DNA of 44,401 nucleotides from Weeksellaceae bacterium (GTDB lineage: Bacteria > Bacteroidota > Bacteroidia > Flavobacteriales > Weeksellaceae): assembly GCA_022701545.1 (NCBI GenBank), contig JAKOOG010000028.1, positions 1 through 44,401 of the forward strand, read 5' to 3'. Below, one piece after another: positions 27,016-36,680 of the stretch; positions within the stretch are counted from its first letter, which is position 1; each line of letters starts with the position of its first letter. Position numbers and translations under genes: made by a program. Below the pieces are notes generated by a model that did not search any database, had not been told where the DNA came from, and saw only the letters and a list, made by a program, of their open reading frames with translations.

Positions 27016-28104
27016 TTACCTCAGCGAATTACCGTATCCTACTATCAGAATAGAGATAAACATCACCGTCATTCCGGCCACAATAGTAGAGATTGTTTTC
27101 CTCGAAACCCCTTTCCATTCTTTGATGATCACCCCCCAGAGGTTGGCAATTAAAATAATGAATGCCATGTGCAGGATCCATGAGCTTGGGCCGTTCCCCA
27201 TTTTGCTCTCTCCCATTCCGTAGAAGAAAAACTGCAGGAACCACATTGTTCCTGCCAATGCACAGAAAATAATATTCTTTGCAACAGGAACATCTTTCCT
27301 GGCATAATCGGTATAGGATTTATTTTTAATGGAAAGATAGAGACAGCCAATAAGATTGGAGGCCATCCCGCCCCAGAGAACCACGATATAAGTCACGTTA
27401 TTCTGGAAGAGAAATTCTCCCTCACCCGGATGAGCGAGTTTCCAGGCATCATTTGCAACATGGGCCATCGGTTTTCCCGCTTCCAGCCCAAAATTGAAAC
27501 AGGCACTCAAAATTCCCGAGATGACAGCCACCGTAAGTCCCAGACCGAATTTATATTCCGTTTTTACCGATATTCCGTGAGGATCAGGAGATTCATGCCG
27601 GAGTTCCTGATCTTTCATGACGCCAGCCTTTCCGCTGATGATAATTCCGATCACACATACAAAAAGCCCCAGTAGGACCATCTGTCCCCAGGCGCTGGAA
27701 AGCATCAGTCCGATATTATCCTTTCCGGCCTGCGGCGAAAATTCATAGAAAACGGAGGGTACGAGCGAACCGATAACCATCGTCAGTCCCAGCATGATGC
27801 TGCTTCCCAAGGCAACTCCAAGATAGCGGACTCCCAGACCATACATGAAGCCGCCGATTCCCCAGAGCGCGCCAAATAAAAAAGTGAGTCCTAAAATTGA
27901 TGAACTTTCATTCCGGATGATGGTCCAGAAATCAGGAATGGTAAGGAAGGCAGCCAGCGGCGGAACAATAATCCAGGAAAAAACACCCCCGATCAGCCAG
28001 AATGTTTCCCACTTCCACCCCTTTACTTTTTTATAGGGTAAATAAAAACTCCCGGAAGAAAAGCCTCCTAAAAAGTGGAAAATAACTCCTAATAATGCAT
28101 TCAT
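27016..28104 (-). CDS. rhaT: L-rhamnose/proton symporter RhaT
   Basis: GVIFHFLGGFSSGSFYLPYKKVKGWKWETFWLIGGVFSWIIVPPLAA, multi-TM ~360 aa, rhamnose locus context. Confidence 0.92.
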   Translation of the reverse strand: MNALLGVIFHFLGGFSSGSFYLPYKKVKGWKWETFWLIGGVFSWIIVPPLAAFLTIPDFWTIIRNESSSILGLTFLFGALWGIGGFMYGLGVRYLGVALGSSIMLGLTMVIGSLVPSVFYEFSPQAGKDNIGLMLSSAWGQMVLLGLFVCVIGIIISGKAGVMKDQELRHESPDPHGISVKTEYKFGLGLTVAVISGILSACFNFGLEAGKPMAHVANDAWKLAHPGEGEFLFQNNVTYIVVLWGGMASNLIGCLYLSIKNKSYTDYARKDVPVAKNIIFCALAGTMWFLQFFFYGMGESKMGNGPSSWILHMAFIILIANLWGVIIKEWKGVSRKTISTIVAGMTVMFISILIVGYGNSLR

Positions 28105-28142
28105 AATTTTATCTTAAGGATTGAATCTGAAAATTAAAAAGA

Positions 28143-28156
28143 TGCAACCGATTGCG
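28143..28156. promoter_or_regulatory. LacI-like operator TGCAACCGATTGCG upstream of rhaT
   Basis: Centred about 13.5 nt upstream of a TAATTTTC -7-like element on the minus strand. Confidence 0.6.
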
Positions 28157-28324
28157 CATCTTGTACTGTCATGTCTGACGATTGAAAAATAAGGAATTTT
28201 ATATTGTCTCAAAAAGATTATTTAAAATACTGCTTTCGATACAGTTAGCAGGATTTTATCATCCGGATACCTCATCATACATTAACGAAAACCTTTGGCC
28301 ATCCTGGTTTTTTCCTGTTCTAAT

Positions 28325-28360
28325 AAAAAAATCTGACAGGTTTTGAAACCCGTCAGATTT
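28325..28360 (-). terminator. Terminator downstream of GH105
   Basis: Minus strand AAATCTGACGGGTTT-ca-AAACCTGTCAGATTTTTTTATTA (one G-U pair), T-tract. Confidence 0.88.
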
Positions 28361-28405
28361 AAAGATGCATACAATCGTGTATTCTTTATTCGTTTATTAC
28401 ATGCG

Positions 28406-29572
28406 CTAATTCAGCTTATATACTTCACTTGCTGCCAGCAGCAGACATCCCAAACCATAATCTTCGAAATCCGGCTCTTTGCTGACAGAAAGCGGCTGGC
28501 CGTCTTTCGGTTCTTTTCCGGTTCCCTGGACCCATCCGAGAAAACCGTTTGGCTGTACGGAATCTTTTACAATGGCATTCCAAGCCTTGGTTAAAACCGG
28601 TAAATAGGTTTTCCGGTCAATCAGATTATTATTAATTCCGTACGCCATTCCATAGATAAACAGTGCGGTTCCGGTCATTTCCTTGCCTCCGAAATTTGAA
28701 GGGTCATGAAGGCTTACATTCCAGAAACCGTCTTCTCTCTGAACCGGCACTAATGCCGATAACAAATCTTTGTAATCCTTGAGATATTCCTGATAATGCA
28801 TATCAGATTTTGGCGTACTTTCCAAAGTACGGGCCAGAGCAGCCACTACCCAGCCGTTTCCGCGGCTCCAATAGCAGTCTTCGCCGTTCGGTTCCTTGTA
28901 AGGCGGAACAAAGCTTTTATCCCGCCACCACAATTTATCCTTGGGATTGTACAGGCCATTTCCGCCATGCCTGTATTTGGTGAAGGCATACATTTCATAG
29001 TTTTTGTCAAAATACTTTTGTTCACCGGTAATTCTTCCTAATTTCGTAAAAATCGGCATCGACATCTGGAGCGCATCAATCCACCACCAATCGTCAACTT
29101 TATCCGTCGCAATCATACTGTCCGCAGCCGCTTTTACATTTTTGATTCGTTCGGGATTTTTTCTTCCGTCGATTTCATACAAATCAATATAGGTCTGTCC
29201 GCAGGCCTGATGGTCAGCATTCCGCGTATAGGTGCCGCGCATCATATCCCAATTGTGCTTTTGCGACCAGTCCAGTGCATATTGGTAATACTCTTTTTTA
29301 GGATCGATTTTGTATAGAGCCATCAGTCCTTCATAATAGACGGCCCGGGTCCAGAGATTGCTCGGCCATACTTTTTTACCGACAATTTCTTTTCCCGGAT
29401 CAGGCCACTTGTTCATAAAATACCGGTTGGCACGCGTTGCGGTTTCCAGCACCTGCTTTTTATCCGGAAGCTCGGTTGTGTTTTTTGCTGCAGTCTCTTT
29501 TTGAGCGGTACACGAGGAAATACCTCCCGAAATCAATGCAAAAGCAAGACCTGCCATGATGACTCTTTTCAT
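28406..29572 (-). CDS. Unsaturated rhamnogalacturonyl hydrolase, GH105, lipoprotein
   Basis: Lipobox GISSCTAQ; WTRAVYYEGLMALY, DWWWIDALQMSMPIF, YWSRGNGWVVAALAR, WNVSLHDP. Confidence 0.93.
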   Translation of the reverse strand: MKRVIMAGLAFALISGGISSCTAQKETAAKNTTELPDKKQVLETATRANRYFMNKWPDPGKEIVGKKVWPSNLWTRAVYYEGLMALYKIDPKKEYYQYALDWSQKHNWDMMRGTYTRNADHQACGQTYIDLYEIDGRKNPERIKNVKAAADSMIATDKVDDWWWIDALQMSMPIFTKLGRITGEQKYFDKNYEMYAFTKYRHGGNGLYNPKDKLWWRDKSFVPPYKEPNGEDCYWSRGNGWVVAALARTLESTPKSDMHYQEYLKDYKDLLSALVPVQREDGFWNVSLHDPSNFGGKEMTGTALFIYGMAYGINNNLIDRKTYLPVLTKAWNAIVKDSVQPNGFLGWVQGTGKEPKDGQPLSVSKEPDFEDYGLGCLLLAASEVYKLN

Positions 29573-29589
29573 ATTCTTATCTTTAAATT

Positions 29590-31476
29590 TTAATTGGATT
29601 GCTGCGGTTTAACAGTATAAATATCGGGTGTAGGGATGTCTTTTACCGACTCATCGAGATAATAATCGGTATGCGGCGGCTGGTTATACCCCACATTCTG
29701 CCACACGATACTCAACCGGTATTGCGGGTTGTGCATCAAAGTATACAATCTGTGCTTCGTGGGAATTGTTGTTGAAAAAATTCTCAATTCCTGATTATCG
29801 GAGGTTCTGTACATTACTTCTTCCCGCCAGTCTCCGAATATATCGGCAACCAGAGCCGGGTTCTTCTTCGTTCCGTTATTCGATTCGCATTGGAAATCTT
29901 TTGCATCAAATATTGTATTCGATTTCTCCTTCTTCCAGTCCCATTTTGAAACAACGGTTCCGTCCAAAATTTCGCTTAAGAAATCGCCGTCCCAGTAAAT
30001 GCCCATATTGGCGGGAGGATTTTTATCACTGATTTTTTTTCCTTTCGCATCATATAGACCTTTCACTCCGGCTCCTGCTGCCCAACATTCAGAGCCTTCG
30101 TAACGGGGGTCGATATTTAAGGACAGACCTCTTCCCGGTCCTTGAAACTTACTGTTCTTACTGTAAGTCAAAGAAGGTAATTTCCACAACACTTTTCCTG
30201 TTTTTCCATCCCTGAAATGGGCTCCGGCATCAGCAAATCTTTCCTGAATATCAAAAATCTCCAGTCCCGGATTGGATGGATCGAGGTCACCAACGTGCAG
30301 TGCATCGCCGTGACCGTAACCTGTACTGTTCAAGATTTTTCCATTATCATCCACGGTCATGGCACCAAATACAATTTCATCCTTTCCGTCATTATCCACA
30401 TCGGCAACCGTCAGATTATGATTTCCCTGTCCGCGGTATTGTTTATTCTCTTCCGGACTTTCAGTATCAAACAGCCACCGTAAGCTGAGTTTTTTATCTT
30501 TATAATCCCAGGCTGCAATGGCAGTTCTCGTGTAATACCCTCTCGACATGATTACACCCGGCGTTTTTCCGTCGAGGTAGGCCACCGCGCCTAAAAACCG
30601 GTCGATACGGTTTCCTTTGGCGTCGCCCCAGGTTTCGGTCATTTGTTCATTGGTAGGATTCAAACTGCCGGCAAATCTTGGAACCTGGTAATCGACGGTA
30701 TGAATTTCTGCACCCGTCTGTCCGTCAAAAACCGTCAGAAATTCCGGTCCGGAAAGAATCATTCCGTTTTCGTTGACGTAATTTTTTGCCGGGTCGCCAA
30801 TGGGTTTTCCTTTTCCGTCTCTGCTTCCATCGGCAGTTTTCATGATGATTTCTGCCTTGCCGTCCTGGTCCAGATCATACACCAAAAATTGTGTATAATG
30901 CGCACCTTCCCTGATATTTTTGCCTAAATTTATTTCCCACAGAAAGGTTCCATCCATTTTATAAGCCTGGATGACCGGCGGATCCGTCTCTCCTTTCTGG
31001 CTGTTGTCGTGCGACCTTCCGGTCTGATGAAGAATGATCTCGTATTCTCCGTCGCCATCCAGATCGGCAACAGAAGCGTCATTTGGCGTGTAGCCTGCAG
31101 GCGTCTTTAACGGAATGGAAAAATACGGTTTTTGATAGGCGGTATATTCTGCAAAATCTTGGTCAACGTCCTGGTCATGTGTATTTGATTTGACAAAATA
31201 AATGTAGTTTTTTGATTTATCGGCTGTTCTGTCTAAAAAACAGGTTTCATTGGACAAAGGTTTATTATTCAGCTTTTTAGTTGAATGATTTTCGGTCCGA
31301 TACAGATCAAAATGTGTATTCTGAGCTTCCGTTCCCAACAAACGCCAACTTATAAAAACACCCGAATCTGCGGGAACAGCAACGATTCCTCTTTTCAGGT
31401 ATTCCATCTGTCTTTGGGCGGAAAACAGTTGCGACAGAAAAATAGCTGATGTAATGAATATGTATTTGATTTTCAT
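29590..31476 (-). CDS. Rhamnogalacturonan lyase, PL11
   Basis: GVFISWRLLGTE, NDASVADLDGDGEYEIILHQTGRSHDNSQ, EIIMKTADGSRDGKG, YYTRTAIAAWDYKD, GQGNHNLTVADVDNDGKDEIVFG. Confidence 0.95.
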   Translation of the reverse strand: MKIKYIFITSAIFLSQLFSAQRQMEYLKRGIVAVPADSGVFISWRLLGTEAQNTHFDLYRTENHSTKKLNNKPLSNETCFLDRTADKSKNYIYFVKSNTHDQDVDQDFAEYTAYQKPYFSIPLKTPAGYTPNDASVADLDGDGEYEIILHQTGRSHDNSQKGETDPPVIQAYKMDGTFLWEINLGKNIREGAHYTQFLVYDLDQDGKAEIIMKTADGSRDGKGKPIGDPAKNYVNENGMILSGPEFLTVFDGQTGAEIHTVDYQVPRFAGSLNPTNEQMTETWGDAKGNRIDRFLGAVAYLDGKTPGVIMSRGYYTRTAIAAWDYKDKKLSLRWLFDTESPEENKQYRGQGNHNLTVADVDNDGKDEIVFGAMTVDDNGKILNSTGYGHGDALHVGDLDPSNPGLEIFDIQERFADAGAHFRDGKTGKVLWKLPSLTYSKNSKFQGPGRGLSLNIDPRYEGSECWAAGAGVKGLYDAKGKKISDKNPPANMGIYWDGDFLSEILDGTVVSKWDWKKEKSNTIFDAKDFQCESNNGTKKNPALVADIFGDWREEVMYRTSDNQELRIFSTTIPTKHRLYTLMHNPQYRLSIVWQNVGYNQPPHTDYYLDESVKDIPTPDIYTVKPQQSN

Positions 31477-31660
31477 ATATTAAATCCTTTATCCCTTCAG
31501 TGAAAGATCGTTACGTTCAAAAATTACCTTCTTTTGCTTTGTAATACACAAACCAGAAATTCAAAACCTGGAGACCTTCGCTAAAAATTAAGTACCATCC
31601 TAAAATTTGCAAAACTTGCGCGAGTTCAATATTCCTGTGTTCTTATAAAAGATATATTAT

Positions 31661-31674
31661 TTCAATCGATTGCA
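31661..31674. promoter_or_regulatory. LacI-like operator (minus strand TGCAATCGATTGAA) upstream of PL11-GH105
   Basis: Centred about 13.5 nt upstream of TATCTTTT -7-like element on the minus strand. Confidence 0.6.
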
Positions 31675-31683
31675 CAGATTCAA

Positions 31684-32487
31684 TTATTTTTTGGAAACCT
31701 GCTTCAAAAGCCATTTTACCCACTCTTCCGTTCCCTGATAATTGGTGAAATCTGCGGGTAATTTTTTGCTGTCGATGTATTCGTTATAGCACCACGGGTC
31801 GCCCAATGCGAAAACAGTTCCCTTACCTACTTTTGCAACCGCTGCGATGTTCCTGCCTTCCGCGGACAGCAGTTCCTTTGCCGGATTTTTCACGGAAATT
31901 GTCGCCACTTCTTTCATGTATAATTTTTGTTCAGAAAAAATTTCGTTTCCTGCCGGAACCATTACTTTTCCCTGCTCAAATTCCCTTTTCTGGACTCTGT
32001 TGTAGCTGTCTTCATTAAAGTAAATTCCAAATTCCTGTGCCAACTTATTGAAATTTTCGAACTCTGAGTTTCCTTTATCGTTGCTCATCAAAACCAAAAC
32101 GCCGCCTTTTTCCACCCATTTTACGAGGTTTCTGATCGATCTGGCATCGATTAAATTAGCTTTTCCACCGTATGCTTCTTTATCGATATCAGCATCTACG
32201 ATGATATAGATGTTGGCATTTTTCAGGTCTTTTTTTGACGGAGCGGCGGTTAATGTACTTATTTCGGCACCCTGCTTCCGGAAGATTTCTCCTAACAAAG
32301 AAAATCCACCGTTGGTCGTGTCGTTCCAAGTGTAATGCCAGGATTCCAGAGCTTTGGTTTCTTTGTTTTCCCTTTTTTCGTTATTGAAAAAATTGTCCAG
32401 AACGACTTTCGGTTTGTTCTGCGCATTGGAAAAACCGCATATCAATAAGGCGGCAAATGCTAATGTTTTTGCTGTTTTATTATTCAT
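31684..32487 (-). CDS. Secreted DUF4350-like / GATase1-fold protein of unknown function
   Basis: KPKVVLDNFFNNE...SLLGEIFRKQGAEISTLTAAPSKKDLKNANIYIIVDAD...LVKWVEKGGVLVLMSND...GKGTVFALGDPWCYNEY. Confidence 0.65.
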   Translation of the reverse strand: MNNKTAKTLAFAALLICGFSNAQNKPKVVLDNFFNNEKRENKETKALESWHYTWNDTTNGGFSLLGEIFRKQGAEISTLTAAPSKKDLKNANIYIIVDADIDKEAYGGKANLIDARSIRNLVKWVEKGGVLVLMSNDKGNSEFENFNKLAQEFGIYFNEDSYNRVQKREFEQGKVMVPAGNEIFSEQKLYMKEVATISVKNPAKELLSAEGRNIAAVAKVGKGTVFALGDPWCYNEYIDSKKLPADFTNYQGTEEWVKWLLKQVSKK

Positions 32488-32495
32488 AGTAACTT

Positions 32496-35270
32496 TTATT
32501 TTGAGAAATATACAGGAATTAATTGAATTTCGCCATCCAATCCGGAAGGCTGAACTTTCCAGTGGGATGCGTCAAAAGGCTTGTAGTCTATATTTACAAA
32601 GTTGATTTCGTGGTAATTTCGCCACTCGATTTTGTTTCTGTCCATATACCGGATTCGGTTTGCCATCAAATTACTGACTTCAATCTGAATGGTGTTTTTT
32701 CCTTTTTTCAGATATTTTCCGATGTTGATTTCAAACGGATTGCTCCAGACCATTCCCGCGTCCTGCCCGTTGACAATTACTTTTGCGCTTTCGTAAAGTT
32801 TATCGAATTTCAGAAGATAATCATCGGCTTTGTTTTTCTTCAAATTTAAAGTTGTCATGTAAACTCCCGTTCCTGAAAAACTTTGTGTTGATGCCTCTTC
32901 CGTGAAATCTGTCCAGGGCTGAAGTTTTGTTAAAGTCCTTGTTTCCGGAAGTTCGGGGCCGCCTTCTTTGAAAGATAGACTCCAGGTTTGATTTAAGGTG
33001 ATTGGAGCTCCTGTTTTTTCGGTGTAATGCCAATTTGGAATCGATGTATCAATATCGTCAGTATTTCTAATTAGCAGAGACTGTCCTGATTTTAGCTGAA
33101 CCTTCACTGAATTATTCTGAGCTTCAGCAATCCCGAAATCTCCATTTTCAGGATTCATCAGAACGACTTGCTTCCCGATATAATTTAATGGGATATTCTG
33201 GCTGATGTCTTTCGGAGTGTGATTGACAACGTAGTAGTAGTTTCCGCCGCCAAACTTCCTTCTGACAAATTTCAATCCTGTATCAGTTAATTTCTCCCTT
33301 TCTATTTTTAAATATTCCAGTCCCTCTTCAACATCGGAGCTTAATACGATTTTCCCTTTGCCGAATGCTGCAGATTTCATATTTCCTTTTTGCTGAAACG
33401 GAATTGATTTCCATAAAGATTGCAATTCATTTCTTCTTTTTTCAGACTCAAAAAAACCAGGGACATTTTCCGGCCCGTTCTGAAATATGATGGATGCGCC
33501 GTTTTGGGCTAATTGCAGAATATTTCTCAAAGTCGATTCAGAAAAATAATTCAGTTGAGGAACAATTAAAACTTTATAAGCACCCCCTTTTTCAGAAACC
33601 TGAATATCTTGCTGATCCATTTTTGCCTCACCAATCATCCTGTCCGAAACCATGTCAAGGGAATATCCGGATTTCTCCAATCTGTCAATGTTCTTATAAA
33701 ATTCTGTCGGCTGCAGCCATTTTTCAATATTATGAATTTTGAAAGCCATATCTTTTCCTTTCGGGCTTGCCCACTGGTCGTAAACAGGCCAGTAAACCAA
33801 CAGTTCGTTATCCGATTTTCCGCTCTGCAAAACACTTTGCGTTCTGGCGACGTAGGAATTTAGTCCTGCCAGATGTGACCATAAACTGTTTTCAGGAACG
33901 AAATTGGTTGAAGCATAGAACAGCCAGCCCGGAAATTTCACATCAGCCGGAGTGTATGTCGTCCCGTGATAAAAAACGTGATTGATTCCGGATAAAAAAA
34001 CCTGCTCCACTTCCGGTTTTGCCTGTGACCAGGAGGTTTTAAAATGTTCTGTCAGCCAGGTGAACGTTTCATTTGAAATTAATCTTTTTCCCATCACATT
34101 TGCTGCCGACGAAGCAAATTTAAGCATATTCATGTCGGGAACATCAGCTTTCTGAAGGTCTGCGGGGTCTCTTTTCAAACCTGCAATATCAAACGGCGTG
34201 CTTCCGAAAGTTTCAGATTCTGGAATATCAACTGCCGCATACAAATCCAGCAGATTTCCTGGTGAACCGTGTGCCTGATTGGTATTCTGGGAATTTTTGG
34301 AGTTTGCCCAATTCGTAAAATCCTTTGTAAAACGATTCAAAATCAGATCGCTCAGTGTTTCCCTGTAATCGGATTTTATTCTTCCTGCGGTTTCACTCTC
34401 TTCATCCGCTGCCAGATATTTTATGTAGAGACTTAAATCGTAACCCCGCCTTTTCTTAAATTCAATTAAAAAATCCGGCGTCCAGTCTGCATGGTATACT
34501 TCATAACTGTCATTGAAAAAAGAACGGATTCCATCGTTTGAATTTCCGAAAGCTTTATCGAAAGTTTTCAGATAATCTTTTGTTGCAGTGGGTGAAAAAT
34601 GGTCCAAAGTGTAGCCTTCCCCACCGGGAGCAGCACGTTTTACTTTCTGCAAAGTCTTCCCTGAAAAAACGGCATAAACTGTCCATTTCCCAAAGGCCGG
34701 CTTCCAGTTTAAAGTTCCGTCTCCACTGATTTTATCGGTTAAAACGACCGCTTCATTTTTTTCGTTGTAAGCGGTTACCATATCGGGTTTTACTGTTCTT
34801 ACGTTCTTCTGTTTCTCATCTTTCAGGACGATTTTTTCTGAAAATTTTTCATCCGCCTTTATTTCATAAGTCTGAACAATCATTTTGGTCGCTGCATTCT
34901 TTTCATCAACTTGCGGTCCACCGATGGGCCAGCCTGTCCCGACTGACATATCAACCCCCATATTCAGGCTCCTGGCCTTATCGGTGGTAAACCGGAGCAT
35001 TTTCATCCATTCCGGGGACAGGTAATGGATGTACTGTTTTTCAAAACCTTTTGCACCATAAACAGGAACAATTTCGACGCCGCCAAATCCCGATTTTGAA
35101 AGCGTGGTCAGCTGCTTGTCCAGACCCTTTTCGTCAACGGCACTTCCCATCCACCACCATCGCGTCCATGGTTTTGCAGTCCCGGTAACTGTTGGCCACG
35201 GATTTTGTGCGGAGAGATTTCCGAAGGCACAACAGAGAAGACTTAGACTTACTATATTTTTAATTTTCAT
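32496..35270 (-). CDS. Alpha-L-rhamnosidase, GH106
   Basis: PWTRWWWMGSAVDEKGLDKQLTTLSKSGFGGVEIVPVYGAKG, GVDMSVGTGWPIGGPQV, SNETFTWLTEHF, galactose-binding C-term. Confidence 0.93.
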   Translation of the reverse strand: MKIKNIVSLSLLCCAFGNLSAQNPWPTVTGTAKPWTRWWWMGSAVDEKGLDKQLTTLSKSGFGGVEIVPVYGAKGFEKQYIHYLSPEWMKMLRFTTDKARSLNMGVDMSVGTGWPIGGPQVDEKNAATKMIVQTYEIKADEKFSEKIVLKDEKQKNVRTVKPDMVTAYNEKNEAVVLTDKISGDGTLNWKPAFGKWTVYAVFSGKTLQKVKRAAPGGEGYTLDHFSPTATKDYLKTFDKAFGNSNDGIRSFFNDSYEVYHADWTPDFLIEFKKRRGYDLSLYIKYLAADEESETAGRIKSDYRETLSDLILNRFTKDFTNWANSKNSQNTNQAHGSPGNLLDLYAAVDIPESETFGSTPFDIAGLKRDPADLQKADVPDMNMLKFASSAANVMGKRLISNETFTWLTEHFKTSWSQAKPEVEQVFLSGINHVFYHGTTYTPADVKFPGWLFYASTNFVPENSLWSHLAGLNSYVARTQSVLQSGKSDNELLVYWPVYDQWASPKGKDMAFKIHNIEKWLQPTEFYKNIDRLEKSGYSLDMVSDRMIGEAKMDQQDIQVSEKGGAYKVLIVPQLNYFSESTLRNILQLAQNGASIIFQNGPENVPGFFESEKRRNELQSLWKSIPFQQKGNMKSAAFGKGKIVLSSDVEEGLEYLKIEREKLTDTGLKFVRRKFGGGNYYYVVNHTPKDISQNIPLNYIGKQVVLMNPENGDFGIAEAQNNSVKVQLKSGQSLLIRNTDDIDTSIPNWHYTEKTGAPITLNQTWSLSFKEGGPELPETRTLTKLQPWTDFTEEASTQSFSGTGVYMTTLNLKKNKADDYLLKFDKLYESAKVIVNGQDAGMVWSNPFEINIGKYLKKGKNTIQIEVSNLMANRIRYMDRNKIEWRNYHEINFVNIDYKPFDASHWKVQPSGLDGEIQLIPVYFSK

Positions 35271-35355
35271 TACTTAACATTTTAATTTCACCTTACTTAA
35301 ATTAACCACAAAAGTCACAAAACTTTGATAATATCCTTTCATGACTTTCATCAGA

Positions 35356-36678
35356 TTAATTTCCATCCGGTTTTAAAGATTCCATATAGACAGATTCCGG
35401 CCAATGGAATTTTTCGATCGCATCAGGTTTATTGGGATTGAAATTTTTATAATTCTCTGAAATATATTTCTTTAAAGGTAAATTCTGGTCAAAGATGGAT
35501 TTCACAATGCATTGCGCCAGTTCATAAGCACCATACGGATTAAAATGGGTATCATCCGCCAAAGCAGCCGGTTGGTTTGGATAAGAATTCGCAGGATAAT
35601 AGACGAAAGCTTTCTTTGCATTTTCCGGACCCATCGCTTCAAATAAAATCCGGCTAAGGGCATTTAAATCAATTAAATATACCTTTTCCTCTTTCGCAAT
35701 TTCCCGCACCGCATCCGGAAAATCATCCAGCGTATTGACGATTTTACCATCCTCATCAAAAGCCCGGCGGTTCATCGAAGTGATCAACACCGGAATGGCT
35801 CCCAATTCTCTGGCTTTTAAAATCCATTCTTTCAAACGTCTTCGGTAACCGGATTTTGTACTGTTTCCCGCTTTTTGGTCGTTGTGCCCGAACTGGATGA
35901 ATAAATAATCCCCGGGGTTTATCTGAGTCCAGATTTTATCAATCCGGTGGCGGTCTTCAAAGGCTTTTAATGTTTCCCCACTTTCGGCATAATTGGCAAT
36001 CGCGATTTCACCCGGAACGAAAAAATACGGCAACATCTGCCCCCAGGACGCCCAGGGTTCGTACTGAGCATCGACAACAGTGGAATCTCCCGTCAGATAA
36101 ATTGTTTTAGCCGTTGTATTCGGCTGGATGATGACCGAAGAAACCTTTGGTGCTTTGTCATTAAATTCAATCGTCAGCAGGTTGTCCCAATGCAGATATT
36201 TTCTTTCTCGCGGTTTTAATTTTACAATGCCGATCTGAGTTCCGTCCTGATTTCTGATGAGGCTGTCTTTGACGTGAACGGTAATTTGTTTTTCAATGGT
36301 TTCACCTTGTTTTGTTTTTTCGTCATTGAGCATCAGACGGCGGTTTTCTACGCGAACGGTTGTTTCTGAAGTTCCTTTGGTGTCGCCTAAATTTAATTTG
36401 ATATCATAATTTCCTTCAGGTAGAACTACCGAAAAATAGAAAGGCTTATCACTCGTAATAAAATCTCCCTTCAAAGCACTTCCTCCGTGATCTACAGATT
36501 TCAGGGCGGAAATATCCATAAACCCATATCCGATTTTATGATCAAATTTTGAAGCCGGCGTGATGGGGATAAATCCTTTTTCGGTTCTGTCTGAGCCAAA
36601 ATCAAACTTAAATGTCGTCTGTTGTGCTGACAAAAACAAACCTATAAAAAGCATTAAAAAAGAGATCGGGTTTTTCAT
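35356..36678 (-). CDS. Rhamnogalacturonan acetylesterase, CE12, with N-terminal beta-sandwich domain
   Basis: N-term FDFGSDRTEKGFIPITPASKFDHKIGYGF; then YLTGDSTVVDAQYEPWASWGQMLPYFF, NYAESGETLKAFEDRHRID, IQFGHNDQK, DDTHFNPYGA. Confidence 0.92.
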   Translation of the reverse strand: MKNPISFLMLFIGLFLSAQQTTFKFDFGSDRTEKGFIPITPASKFDHKIGYGFMDISALKSVDHGGSALKGDFITSDKPFYFSVVLPEGNYDIKLNLGDTKGTSETTVRVENRRLMLNDEKTKQGETIEKQITVHVKDSLIRNQDGTQIGIVKLKPRERKYLHWDNLLTIEFNDKAPKVSSVIIQPNTTAKTIYLTGDSTVVDAQYEPWASWGQMLPYFFVPGEIAIANYAESGETLKAFEDRHRIDKIWTQINPGDYLFIQFGHNDQKAGNSTKSGYRRRLKEWILKARELGAIPVLITSMNRRAFDEDGKIVNTLDDFPDAVREIAKEEKVYLIDLNALSRILFEAMGPENAKKAFVYYPANSYPNQPAALADDTHFNPYGAYELAQCIVKSIFDQNLPLKKYISENYKNFNPNKPDAIEKFHWPESVYMESLKPDGN

Positions 36679-36680
36679 TT

